DNA from: Streptomyces justiciae
GTDB taxonomy: Bacteria > Actinomycetota > Actinomycetes > Streptomycetales > Streptomycetaceae
Assembly (NCBI RefSeq): GCF_015163075.1
Contig: NZ_JADDXU010000007.1
Coordinates: forward strand, 186,001 to 250,000
Length of the DNA: 64,000 nucleotides
Direction of reading: 5' to 3'
Of the stretch, positions 34,601 to 43,752 are shown piece after piece (within the stretch, counting starts at the first letter, position 1; the number at the start of each line of letters is the position of its first letter). Under the pieces are notes generated by a model. That model was not told the DNA's origin and did no database searches. It saw nothing but the letters and a program-made list of their open reading frames with translations. A program made the translations under genes and the position numbers.

Positions 34601-36043
34601 TCAGTCCCGGTGGTTCTTCTTGGAGGCCGGGTCCTTGGCCTGCTTGTCGACCGCGGCCTGGGCCCGCTTCAGCCACTCCTTGGGCTGGATGCGCTTGGCC
34701 ATCAGCTCGTTGGACGCGGCCTCGATGGCCGCCCCCATCTCGCTGTACCAGTCGACGTACAGGTAGCGGAAGGTGTTGTCACCGGCCGCCTTGGACGCCT
34801 CGACCGTGGACTGGGTCCCCGGGCGCAGCTGGACGCCGCTGTCCACGCCGTCCTTGAGGATGGTCAGCGAGTTGGCCTCCTTGGCGAACTGCGTCGACCA
34901 CTCCTTGGAGAGCATGCGCCGCATGAACTCCTTGGCCCCGGCGAGGTTCTTCGCCTTGTTCGGGATGATGAAGGGCTCGCCGGCGCCGGCCCGGATCGCC
35001 TCGAAGGGCAGCTTGCTGTCGGGCAGCAGCGGCATCGGCAGGAACTTCATGTCGAAGTCCGCCGGTGTCGTCTTCAGCTGCTCGTTCTCCAGCCAGGAAC
35101 CGCTGGTGATGAACACGGCCTTGTACTGGTTCCAGCGGGTCTGCGACTCGGTGTGGGTCAGGCCGTTGGTGCCGGGCATCAACAGGCCCTTCTCCACGAC
35201 CTCGTAGATCGCCTCGACGCCCGCCTGCGCCGCGTCGGAGCCGACGAACGCCTTGGGGTCGAGGTTGTCGATCGCCTTCATGGCGTCCAGGCCGCCGGTC
35301 TTGGCGATCAGGTCCATGATGGCGACGTTGATGTAGTACGGGTACTTGCCCTGGTGGGCCAGGCCCCCGATGCCCTGCTTCTTGGCGTCGGTGCAGATGG
35401 CGAGGAAGTCGTCCCAGGTCTTGGGCTCCTCCCAGCCCTTCTCCTTGAAGAGCTTGCCCGAGTACCACAGGCCCCAGACCGTGTAGATGTAGTTGAGGGC
35501 GACGACCTTGCCCTCGAACGTGCCCGGGTCGAGGGTGCCGGGGATGAGGGTGTCGCGGACCTTCTTGGAGGGGTCGTCGACCGACGGGGCGTCCAGCACC
35601 TCGGCGAGGTCGAGGAGCTGGCCGTTCTTGTTGAGGACGTCGACCTTGATCTGCTGGGCGCCGGAGTCGTCCACGATGTCCGGCGGGTTGCCCGCGTTGA
35701 AGCGGGGCTGGAGCTTGCCGGTGATCTCCTGCGTCCCGGTGTGGGTGGAGGTGATGCCGAGCTTCTTCTGGAAGTCGGCCTCCCACACCTTCGCGTAGTT
35801 GTCGCCGTAGCCGCCCTTGAAGATGACGACGTCGAGCTTGCTGCCCTTCTCGGCGCCGAAGGGGTTGTCCTTGCTGGTCTTGCCCTTGGGGGTGTCGTTG
35901 GAGTCGTCGTCCCCGCCACCGCTGGCGCACGCGGACAGGAAACTCATCGTGGGTACGGTGATCAGACCGAGTGCGGCGGACCGCTTGATCAGATCACGGC
36001 GGCCGACGGAGCCTTTGTCGTTCTCGGCGGAAGTGGATCCCAT
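34601..36043 (-). CDS. ngcE: Substrate-binding lipoprotein NgcE, chitooligosaccharide importer
   Basis: 480 residues from ATG 36043, seven bases after GAGGA; the in-frame TTG at 36049 is too close to that site. The leader has a twin-arginine motif GRRDLIKRSAALG and a lipobox FLSAC, pointing to Tat export followed by lipidation. The mature protein is a CUT1 solute-binding protein (GKLQPRFNAGNPPDIVDDSGAQ). The S. coelicolor counterpart binds N,N'-diacetylchitobiose and longer chitooligosaccharides. A DasR-like site overlaps its promoter. Confidence 0.88.
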   Translation of the reverse strand: MGSTSAENDKGSVGRRDLIKRSAALGLITVPTMSFLSACASGGGDDDSNDTPKGKTSKDNPFGAEKGSKLDVVIFKGGYGDNYAKVWEADFQKKLGITSTHTGTQEITGKLQPRFNAGNPPDIVDDSGAQQIKVDVLNKNGQLLDLAEVLDAPSVDDPSKKVRDTLIPGTLDPGTFEGKVVALNYIYTVWGLWYSGKLFKEKGWEEPKTWDDFLAICTDAKKQGIGGLAHQGKYPYYINVAIMDLIAKTGGLDAMKAIDNLDPKAFVGSDAAQAGVEAIYEVVEKGLLMPGTNGLTHTESQTRWNQYKAVFITSGSWLENEQLKTTPADFDMKFLPMPLLPDSKLPFEAIRAGAGEPFIIPNKAKNLAGAKEFMRRMLSKEWSTQFAKEANSLTILKDGVDSGVQLRPGTQSTVEASKAAGDNTFRYLYVDWYSEMGAAIEAASNELMAKRIQPKEWLKRAQAAVDKQAKDPASKKNHRD

Positions 36044-36167
36044 GCTCAAGTCCTCGCCTTCTCCAGGACTCAGGCGGTGAACCGGATCCTCGCCGGCACC
36101 GCGATCGGGTCACGCTGGGTCGTGCAGGAAGTGCGAACGTGCGGTTGAACGGATCGGTGAATCGCCG

Positions 36168-36200
36168 ACAGGTATAGTCCACTTCCCGCCAGCGGAGCAA
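36168..36200 (-). promoter_or_regulatory. ngcE promoter with overlapping DasR-like site
   Basis: On the minus strand TTGCTC (36195-36200) and TATACC (36171-36176) are 18 bases apart, a good sigma-HrdB-type promoter. Over the -10 lies AGTGGACTATACCTGT (36168-36183), which matches about 13 of 16 positions of the DasR consensus (AGTGGTCTAGACCASY-like). DasR is the GntR-type regulator of chitin and N-acetylglucosamine uptake, so the site fits the gene's role. Confidence 0.65.
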
Positions 36201-36373
36201 GATCGAATGCAAGGTTGGCCATGGGTCTTTTCCGAGTTGAGACCTCCCGGAAATATGTGCGGGCTGTGCGCCGACCGACGGAAAAACCATCGGCAATGCG
36301 CCCGGAAGCCACACCCAACGCCCTTGACATCGTTCATCACTTGGACCACAACTGATCCTTGCGCATCGAAGTA

Positions 36374-36385
36374 GACAACGTTGTC
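36374..36385. promoter_or_regulatory. Perfect LacI-type operator GACAACGTTGTC upstream of GH92
   Basis: A 12-bp perfect palindrome lies 27 bases before the start of the alpha-mannosidase gene and would block transcription when bound. It is identical to the site at 58649 and one base different from 3399. The rest of the 369-bp gap 36044-36412 holds the ngcE promoter, a TTGACA at 36324-36329 on the plus strand with no good -10, and no gene. Confidence 0.82.
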
Positions 36386-36412
36386 CACGACGTGCAGGGA
36401 GCGTGTTGACGC

Positions 36413-39400
36413 ATGCGGCACAGACGGTGTTCAGCAGTGGCCTTGACGGCGGCTCTCGCGATGACAGCCGGTCCACAGGCGTTCGCCCTGCCGGAGGCGC
36501 CGCCGGGCGCCGCCCGGGAGTTCACGTCGTCCTTCGAGGCGGACGACCCCGCTCCGGACTGGCTGAGCACCCCGGAGCGCGCCTCCGGTGTCGACGGCGG
36601 CTACAGCAGCGGCATCCCGGGGAACGTCACCGACCACGTCACGGACGTCCGCGCGAGCGCCGAGAACACGGACGGCGGCGAGGTGAAGGAGAACCTCGCC
36701 GACGGCGAGGCGGTCACGAAGTGGCTGACTTTCGCGCCCACCGGCTGGGCCGAGTTCGACCTCGACAAACCCTACCGAATCGCCACATACGCCCTCACAT
36801 CGGCCAACGACTACGCCGAGCGCGACCCGAGGGACTGGACCCTTCAGGGCTCGAACGACGGCAAGGACTGGAAGACCCTCGACACCCGGTCCGGCGAGAC
36901 GTTCGACGAACGGTTCGAGACACAGTCGTACGACCTCGCGGAGCCTGCGGAGTACGCGCACTTCCGTCTGGAGATCACGGCCAACAACGGCGCCGGGGGC
37001 ATCCTCCAGCTCGCCGACGTGCAGCTCTCCACGGGCGGCAGCGCCGGACCGGTCCCGCAGGACATGCTGTCGCTGGTCGACCGCGGCCCGAGCGGCTCGC
37101 CGACGGCGAAGGCACGCGCCGGGTTCACCGGCAAGCGGGCGCTGCGGTACGCGGGGCGGCACACGGCGGACGGGCGGGCGTACTCGTACAACAAGGTCTA
37201 CGACGTGGATGTCGCCGTCGGCCGGAACACCCGGCTGTCCTACCGCGTCTTCCCGTCGATGGCGGACGGCGACCGGGACTACGACGCCACGAACGTGGCC
37301 GTGGACCTGGCCTTCACCGACGGCACCTATCTGAGCGGGCTCGGGGCGACGGACCAGCACGGGTTCGGGCTGTCGCCGCAGGCCCAGGGGGCCGCGAAGG
37401 TGCTGTACGTCAACCAGTGGAACAGCGTCGCCTCGCGGATCGGCTCGGTGGCGGCCGGGAAGACGGTGGACCGGATCCTGGTGGCGTACGACTCCCCGCG
37501 CGGGCCGGCGAGGTTCCGTGGCTGGCTGGACGACGTGCGGATCGAGTCGGTCGCGCCGGAGCGGCCGAAGGCCCATCTGTCCGACTACGCCCTGACGACC
37601 CGCGGCACGAACTCCAGCGGCGGCTTCTCACGCGGCAACAACTTCCCCGCGACGGCCGTGCCGCACGGCTTCAACTTCTGGACGCCGGTGACCAACGCGG
37701 GCTCGCTGAGCTGGCTGTACGACTACGCGCGCGGCAACAACGACGACAACCTGCCGACGATCCAGGCGTTCAGCGCGAGCCATGAGCCGAGCCCCTGGAT
37801 GGGTGACCGGCAGACCTTCCAGGTGATGCCGTCGGCGGCCTCCGGCGTCCCGGACACCGGCCGGGAGGCGCGGGAGCTGGCCTTCCGGCACGAGAACGAG
37901 ACAGCGCGGCCGTACTACTACGGGGTGCGGTTCGAGAACGGCGTGAAGGCGGAGATGGCGCCGACCGACCACGCGGCGGTGCTCCGCTTCAGCTACCCGG
38001 GCGACGACGCGAGCGTCCTCTTCGACAACGTCACCGATCAGGCGGGGCTGACGCTCGACAAGGCGGCGGGGGTGATCACCGGCTACTCGGACGTCAAGTC
38101 CGGGCTGTCCACCGGCGCGACGCGGCTCTTCGTCTACGGCGTCTTCGACCAGCCGGTGACGGAGGGCGCGTCGGAGGGCGTGAAGGGATACCTGCGCTTC
38201 GACGCCCCCACGGTCACCCTGCGCCTGGCGACCTCGCTCATCAGCCTCGACCAGGCGAAGGACAATCTGCGCCAGGAGATCCCGGACGGCACCGGCTTCG
38301 AAACGGTACGGGACCGCGCCCAGCGCCAGTGGGACCGGCTGCTCGGCAAGGTGGAGGTCGAGGGCGCGACGCCGGACCAGCTGACGACGCTGTACTCCAG
38401 CCTGTACCGGCTGTATCTGTACCCCAACTCGGGCTTCGAGAAGGTGGGTTCGGAGTACAAGTACGCGTCGCCCTTCTCGCCCATGCCCGGTCCCGACACC
38501 CCGACGCACACCGGCGCGAAGATCGTCGACGGCAGGGTGTACGTCAACAACGGCTTCTGGGACACCTATCGCACCACCTGGCCGGCGTACTCACTCCTGA
38601 CGCCCGGTCAGGCCGGTGAGCTGGTCGACGGGTTCGTGCAGCAGTACAAGGACGGCGGCTGGACCTCGCGCTGGTCCTCCCCCGGTTACGCCGACCTGAT
38701 GACCGGCACCTCCTCGGACGTCGCCTTCGCCGACGCCTACGTCAAGGGCGTCGACTTCGACGCCGAGGCGGCGTACGACGCGGCCGTGAAGAACGCGACG
38801 GTGGTGCCGCCGACGTCGGGCGTGGGCCGCAAGGGCATGGAGACCTCGCCCTTCCTCGGCTACACGAGCACCGAGACGCACGAGGGCCTGTCCTGGGCGC
38901 TGGAGGGCTACCTCAACGACTACGGCATCGCGCGGATGGGCCGGGCGCTGTACGAGAAGACGGGTGAGAAGCGGTACGCGGAGGAGTCCGCGTACTTCCT
39001 CGACCGGGCCCGGGACTACGTGAACCTCTTCGACCCGAAGGCCGGCTTCTTCCAGGGCCGGGACCTCGCCGGGGACTGGCGTGTGGACTCCTCGACGTAC
39101 GACCCGCGCGTCTGGGGGTACGACTACACCGAGACCAACGGCTACGGATACGCCTTCACCGCCCCGCAGGACTCGCGCGGACTCGCCAACCTGTACGGCG
39201 GACGTGCCGGGTTGGCGGACAAACTCGACACGTACTTCGCCACACCGGAGACCGCGTCGCCCGACTTCGTCGGCTCCTACGGCGGGGTCATCCACGAGAT
39301 GACCGAGGCGCGGGACGTGCGGATGGGCATGTACGGCCACTCCAACCAGGTCGCCCACCACGTGAACTACATGTACGACGCGGCCGGTCAGCCCTGGAAG

Positions 39401-40165
39401 ACCCAGCGCAACGTCCGCGAGGTGCTGTCCCGGCTGTACGTCGGCAGCGACATCGGGCAGGGCTACCACGGCGACGAGGACAACGGCGAGCAGTCGGCCT
39501 GGTACCTGTTCTCCGCGCTGGGCTTCTATCCGCTGGTGATGGGGAGCGGCGAGTACGCCGTCGGGTCGCCGCTGTTCACCAAGGCGACCGTCCATCTGGA
39601 CAACGGCAAGGACCTGGTGGTGCGGGCACCGAGGAACAGCTCCCGCAACGTCTACGTCCAGGGCCTGCGGGTCAACGGGCGTTCCTGGTCGTCGACTTCG
39701 CTCCCGCACGCGCTGCTCGCGAAGGGGGCGGTGCTGGACTTCGACATGGGTCCGCGGCCGTCGACGTGGGGCAAGGACTCGGCGCCCGTGTCGATCACGC
39801 AGGACGACAAGGTGCCGAGCCCGCGGCGCGACGTGCTGAAGGGTGAGGGTGAGCTCTTCGACGACACGTCGGCGACGGACGCCGCCGTGACCTCGGTTGA
39901 CCTTCCGGTGTCCGGCGGCCCGGTCAAGGGCGTGCAGTACACGGTGACTTCGGCCGGGGACCGCACGAAGGCGCCGACCGGCTGGACGCTCCAGGGGTCG
40001 GCCGACGGCACCACGTGGGAGACGCTCGACCGGCGGTCCGGGGAGTCCTTCGCCTGGGACCGGCAGACACGGGCGTTCACCGTGGGGTCTCCGGGTACGT
40101 ACGGGAAGTACCGCCTGGTCATCGACGGCGAGGCGGTGGTGTCGGAACTCGAACTGCTCGGCTGA
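36413..40165 (+). CDS. Secreted GH92 alpha-mannosidase with N-terminal F5/8-type (CBM32-like) domain
   Basis: 1250 residues. A Sec signal peptide occupies about residues 1-26 (cleavage near AFA). An F5/8-type carbohydrate-binding domain spans about 75-205 (WTLQGSNDGKDWKTLDTRSG), followed by a beta-sandwich segment to about 385 and the GH92 catalytic region about 395-1115. The GH92 hallmarks include GYHGDEDNGEQSAWYLFSA and MYGHSNQVAHH. A second F5/8-like tail repeats WTLQGSADGTTWETLDRRSG near the C-terminus. Family enzymes are Ca-dependent exo-alpha-mannosidases acting on N-glycans or fungal mannan. It is co-transcribed with GH67 (20-base gap). Confidence 0.92.
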   Translation: MRHRRCSAVALTAALAMTAGPQAFALPEAPPGAAREFTSSFEADDPAPDWLSTPERASGVDGGYSSGIPGNVTDHVTDVRASAENTDGGEVKENLADGEAVTKWLTFAPTGWAEFDLDKPYRIATYALTSANDYAERDPRDWTLQGSNDGKDWKTLDTRSGETFDERFETQSYDLAEPAEYAHFRLEITANNGAGGILQLADVQLSTGGSAGPVPQDMLSLVDRGPSGSPTAKARAGFTGKRALRYAGRHTADGRAYSYNKVYDVDVAVGRNTRLSYRVFPSMADGDRDYDATNVAVDLAFTDGTYLSGLGATDQHGFGLSPQAQGAAKVLYVNQWNSVASRIGSVAAGKTVDRILVAYDSPRGPARFRGWLDDVRIESVAPERPKAHLSDYALTTRGTNSSGGFSRGNNFPATAVPHGFNFWTPVTNAGSLSWLYDYARGNNDDNLPTIQAFSASHEPSPWMGDRQTFQVMPSAASGVPDTGREARELAFRHENETARPYYYGVRFENGVKAEMAPTDHAAVLRFSYPGDDASVLFDNVTDQAGLTLDKAAGVITGYSDVKSGLSTGATRLFVYGVFDQPVTEGASEGVKGYLRFDAPTVTLRLATSLISLDQAKDNLRQEIPDGTGFETVRDRAQRQWDRLLGKVEVEGATPDQLTTLYSSLYRLYLYPNSGFEKVGSEYKYASPFSPMPGPDTPTHTGAKIVDGRVYVNNGFWDTYRTTWPAYSLLTPGQAGELVDGFVQQYKDGGWTSRWSSPGYADLMTGTSSDVAFADAYVKGVDFDAEAAYDAAVKNATVVPPTSGVGRKGMETSPFLGYTSTETHEGLSWALEGYLNDYGIARMGRALYEKTGEKRYAEESAYFLDRARDYVNLFDPKAGFFQGRDLAGDWRVDSSTYDPRVWGYDYTETNGYGYAFTAPQDSRGLANLYGGRAGLADKLDTYFATPETASPDFVGSYGGVIHEMTEARDVRMGMYGHSNQVAHHVNYMYDAAGQPWKTQRNVREVLSRLYVGSDIGQGYHGDEDNGEQSAWYLFSALGFYPLVMGSGEYAVGSPLFTKATVHLDNGKDLVVRAPRNSSRNVYVQGLRVNGRSWSSTSLPHALLAKGAVLDFDMGPRPSTWGKDSAPVSITQDDKVPSPRRDVLKGEGELFDDTSATDAAVTSVDLPVSGGPVKGVQYTVTSAGDRTKAPTGWTLQGSADGTTWETLDRRSGESFAWDRQTRAFTVGSPGTYGKYRLVIDGEAVVSELELLG

Positions 40166-40185
40166 GCAGGGACGTTGGAGGAATC

Positions 40186-42123
40186 ATGCGGGGTGTCGAT
40201 CCGGCCTGGCTGCCGGACGAGGTGTTCCGGCCGATCGGCACCCGGCGGACGGTGATCCGCGGCTCGGGTCCCCTGGTGGACACGGTGTACGGGGAGCTGG
40301 CGGAAGCGTGCGCCCGGTACGGGGGCGGTGTCTCGCGTGAACCCGGGCCGCACGACCTGCTGTTGGAGCTCAGCGGATCCGGCGACTCCGAGGAGTTCAC
40401 TTACGAGCTCGGTGCCGGGGGTACGACGGTCACCGCATCCGGTGCGCGCGGGCTGCTGTACGGCTTCTTCCATGTCGTCCGGCTCGGCGAGGAGGCGTTC
40501 CTCGGCGAGCCGGTGCGGGAGACGCATCGGCCGGCGGTGGGACTGCGCATGCTGGACCACTGGGACAACGTGGCCGTGCATCCGGTCATGGGCCAGGTGG
40601 AGCGAGGTTATGCGGGTGGCTCGCTGTTCTGGGAGGACGGGCGGGCACGCGGCGACCTGGAGCGGGTGGCGGCGTACGGCAGGCTGCTGGCGTCCTGCGG
40701 CATCAACGCCGTGGCCGTGAACAACGTCAACGTGCACGCGGTCGAGGCGCGGCTGCTGACCGACCGGATCGGTGAAGTCGCCGAGCTGGCAGGGGTGTTC
40801 AGGGCCTACGGCATCCGGACCCATCTGTCGGTCACCTTCGCGGCGCCGATCGTGCTCGGCGGGCTTGCCACCGCCGATCCGCTCGATCCGGAGGTGCGGG
40901 CCTGGTGGGCGGCGGCGACCGCGCGGGTCTACGAGGCGATCCCCGACTTCGGCGGGTACGTGGTGAAGGCCGACTCGGAGGGGCAGCCCGGCCCGTTCGC
41001 GTACGGCCGCAGTCACGCCGACGGGGCAAACATGCTGGCCGCCGCGCTGGAGCCGTACGGCGGCACGGTGCATTGGCGGGCGTTCGTCTACGACCACCAC
41101 CAGGACTGGCGGGACCGTACGACCGACCGGGCGCGGGCCGCGTACGACCATTTCACGCCGCTGGACGGAGAGTTCGCGGCGAACGCCGTCCTCCAGGTGA
41201 AGCACGGGCCGATGGACTTCCAGGTACGGGAGCCCGTCTCACCGCTGATCGGTGCGATGCCGGGGACTCGGCTCGCGGTGGAGTTGCAGGCCACGCAGGA
41301 GTACACCGGGCAGCAGCGGCATGTCTGCTGGCTGGGGCCGATGTGGAGCGAGGTGCTGCGGTTCGAGCCGGAAGAGGGCTCGTCCGTCGGGGAGTTGGCG
41401 CGCGGCGGGCTCGTCGCCGTGTCGAACGTCGGGGACGACCCGTTCTGGACCGGGCACCCGCTGGCGCAGGCCAACCTCTACACCTTCGCGCGGCTGGCCT
41501 GGCGGCCGGACGCGGACGTCGGCGGCATCCTCGACGAGTGGATCGGGCTCACCTTCGGGTCGGAAGCCGCGGCGGGCGTGCGGGCGGTCATGGCGGGTTC
41601 GTGGCGGACGTACGAGAAGTACACCGCGCCCCTCGGGGTCGGTTTCATGGTGCAGCCCGGCCATCACTACGGGCCGAGCGTGGACGGGTACGAGTACAGC
41701 CCGTGGGGGACCTACCACTTCGCCGACCGGGACGGGGTGGGGGTGGACCGCAGTGTGGCGTCCGGCACCGGGTACGCGGGGCAGTACGGCAAGCGGTGGG
41801 CCGAGGTGTACGAGACCGTCGCGTCCTGCCCCGACGAGCTGCTGCTGTTCTTCCACCATGTGCCGTACGGGCACGTGCTGAAGAGCGGGAAGACCGTGAT
41901 CCAGCACATCTACGACACCCACTTCGAGGGCGTGGAGGAGGTCGAGCAGGCTCAGCGGGAGTGGGCCTCGTCGGCCGGGGTCGTCGACCCGGTGCGGCAT
42001 GCTCGGGTGGCCGGGTTGTTCGAGGAGCAGCTGCGCAGCGCGCGTGAGTGGCGGGATCAGATCAACAGCTACTTCTTCCGGAAGTCGGGGGTCGCTGACG
42101 AGCGCGGGCGGACTATTTACTGA
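40186..42123 (+). CDS. GH67 alpha-glucuronidase
   Basis: 645 residues with no signal peptide, so intracellular. It removes 4-O-methylglucuronic acid from the non-reducing end of aldouronic acids derived from glucuronoxylan. The general acid Glu265 lies in KADSEGQPGP. The paired catalytic acids Asp327 (LDGEFAANAVLQVKHGP) and Glu349 (DFQVREP) are present. GGAGG shortly before ATG 40186 fixes the start. It follows the GH92 gene in one transcription unit, an unexpected pairing of mannan and xylan functions. Length is slightly short for the family but complete. Confidence 0.93.
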   Translation: MRGVDPAWLPDEVFRPIGTRRTVIRGSGPLVDTVYGELAEACARYGGGVSREPGPHDLLLELSGSGDSEEFTYELGAGGTTVTASGARGLLYGFFHVVRLGEEAFLGEPVRETHRPAVGLRMLDHWDNVAVHPVMGQVERGYAGGSLFWEDGRARGDLERVAAYGRLLASCGINAVAVNNVNVHAVEARLLTDRIGEVAELAGVFRAYGIRTHLSVTFAAPIVLGGLATADPLDPEVRAWWAAATARVYEAIPDFGGYVVKADSEGQPGPFAYGRSHADGANMLAAALEPYGGTVHWRAFVYDHHQDWRDRTTDRARAAYDHFTPLDGEFAANAVLQVKHGPMDFQVREPVSPLIGAMPGTRLAVELQATQEYTGQQRHVCWLGPMWSEVLRFEPEEGSSVGELARGGLVAVSNVGDDPFWTGHPLAQANLYTFARLAWRPDADVGGILDEWIGLTFGSEAAAGVRAVMAGSWRTYEKYTAPLGVGFMVQPGHHYGPSVDGYEYSPWGTYHFADRDGVGVDRSVASGTGYAGQYGKRWAEVYETVASCPDELLLFFHHVPYGHVLKSGKTVIQHIYDTHFEGVEEVEQAQREWASSAGVVDPVRHARVAGLFEEQLRSAREWRDQINSYFFRKSGVADERGRTIY

Positions 42124-42149
42124 CAGATCTTGGACGGCGTGCTTATGAT
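42119..42149 (+). promoter_or_regulatory. Possible promoter of the MoxR/VWA module
   Basis: CTGACA (42119-42124) and TATGAT (42144-42149) are 19 bases apart, about 64 bases before the first gene of the module. The -35 overlaps the end of the GH67 gene. The spacing is slightly long. Confidence 0.4.
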
Positions 42150-42212
42150 GCCGCCGATGAAGAACTTCTCCTCGTTCGGATTGGGGGACTCGTTCGCTAC
42201 AGGTGAGTGCTG

Positions 42213-43691
42213 ATGGCAGCCCACCTCGCGAACGGGATTCCGACCCGCCTGTTGATGTGGCAGCGCGTACGTGAGTACGCCGTGCCACTGTCCATGATCG
42301 AGACCTCGACGGTCCGGCGTGCCGCCGGTGACTGGGCGGGCGCCTGCGCCGCCGCCCGGGTCGACGTCGATCTCGATCTGCGCGCCGTGCGTAGTCGGCA
42401 CGGCACCGAAGTGATGGCTCAACTCCGTGCGGATCTGCGCCGGTTGGCGCCGGATCTGCTGCGCTGGCACATGCCTCGGATCGCCCCGGACGGGCGGCTG
42501 AGGCCGGGCCTGACGCTCTCCCTGGCCCGGTACCGGGGTGCCGTACCGCTGCACCTGGTGGTGCGGACGCCGCCGGCCTGGGCGGATGCCGGGCAGCGGA
42601 TGTCGCTCGCGGTCTGGGAGGAGTCCGGGGGCGGCGATCCCGGACACCATCCGCATCCATATCCCGACCGGCGTTTCCGGCTCGATCTGCACCGGCATCT
42701 TTGGGACGCGGAGCGCAGTGGCGAACTCGCCCGGCGCTGCGGTTCCTTGCGGGCCGGGGTGCGTCGGGCTGCTGAGGCGGAGGGGCTGGGCTGCGCCGAC
42801 GACTCCTTGTGGGCCCGGGCGCCACGCTGCACTGACGACGCCGACGGCTCCTGGGCCAGGGCGCGTTGGGCCTCCGAGGCCGAGATGCTGTTCCGTGCCG
42901 ACGGTCGTCCTCGTGGCGCCTTCACCGTGCGGCTCGGTCCGCGCAGTCGGGCCGTGCTGGAGCTCGTCGCGCCCGACGACAGTCACGCGCCGACGTTCCG
43001 GCCGATGCGGGAGGAGCCGCCTCCGCAGGAGGTCGCTGCGCTGCCGGTGCTGCCGGAGGCGGCGGCCCGGGTGCTTCCGGATCTGGAGCTGGTGCGGGCC
43101 GGGCTGGTCCCGGTCGACCGGCTGCATCCGCTCGTCGCCGACGCGTTGGCGGCGCACTGCCCGGCGGTGGAGGCGGCGGCCCCCGTCGCCGAGGCGCGCG
43201 ATCCGCATCGCGTTGAGTGCCGAGGCGAGGTCCATCGGATCGCGCTGCGGGACGGTGTGCTGACGGCGGTCGATCATGACCCCGGCCAACTGCGCCGCGA
43301 GGAACTGCTGGTGGCACTCGGCGGACCACCGCTGCCGTGTCTGCGGGCGATCGACGCCGTGCACCGGAATCCGGAGGAGCTGCCCGCGGTGCGGGAGCGG
43401 CTCGGTCACGGCGATGTCGTCGGGGCGCTGGCCGTCGTCGAGGGGCTGCTCGGCCCCGGTGCGGTGCTGCGTGACGGTCCGCTCCGGGAGGAGCTGGAGT
43501 CGGCCGCGGCCCGCCGTCTCGACCACGGGCTCTACCGGTCCGGGCTGGTTCCCGAGCACCCCGCTGCCGGTGCGGCGGGGAACCTGGCGCGGCCCGAGGC
43601 GGGGCACCGCCCACGGCTCGACCGCCGGCTGCCGCATGAGATGCGCCGCAAGCGGGACGGCCGCACTCGGCCGCGTATCGCGGCCTTCTGA
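42213..43691 (+). CDS. Uncharacterised protein of a MoxR/VWA module
   Basis: 492 residues from ATG 42213, six bases after AGGTGA. It is soluble, Arg- and Ala-rich and coding-like in base composition. No catalytic motif, signal or membrane segment is visible. The middle (WARARWASEAEMLFRADGRPRGAFTVRLGPR) suggests a beta-rich domain. It sits 61 bases before the MoxR ATPase, with all three genes in the same direction, so it is probably the substrate or adaptor component of that module. I cannot name the family. Confidence 0.75.
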   Translation: MAAHLANGIPTRLLMWQRVREYAVPLSMIETSTVRRAAGDWAGACAAARVDVDLDLRAVRSRHGTEVMAQLRADLRRLAPDLLRWHMPRIAPDGRLRPGLTLSLARYRGAVPLHLVVRTPPAWADAGQRMSLAVWEESGGGDPGHHPHPYPDRRFRLDLHRHLWDAERSGELARRCGSLRAGVRRAAEAEGLGCADDSLWARAPRCTDDADGSWARARWASEAEMLFRADGRPRGAFTVRLGPRSRAVLELVAPDDSHAPTFRPMREEPPPQEVAALPVLPEAAARVLPDLELVRAGLVPVDRLHPLVADALAAHCPAVEAAAPVAEARDPHRVECRGEVHRIALRDGVLTAVDHDPGQLRREELLVALGGPPLPCLRAIDAVHRNPEELPAVRERLGHGDVVGALAVVEGLLGPGAVLRDGPLREELESAAARRLDHGLYRSGLVPEHPAAGAAGNLARPEAGHRPRLDRRLPHEMRRKRDGRTRPRIAAF

Positions 43692-43752
43692 CCCCAACTT
43701 CCCTTTTTCCGGGCCCCGTTCGGGACCCGCTGACACCCCTCAGGTGATGCCC

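Noticed and set aside
36324..36352. TTGACA-based promoter for the first GH92 gene
   Set aside because: The -35 hexamer is perfect but no acceptable -10 lies at 16-19 bases, so no promoter was called.
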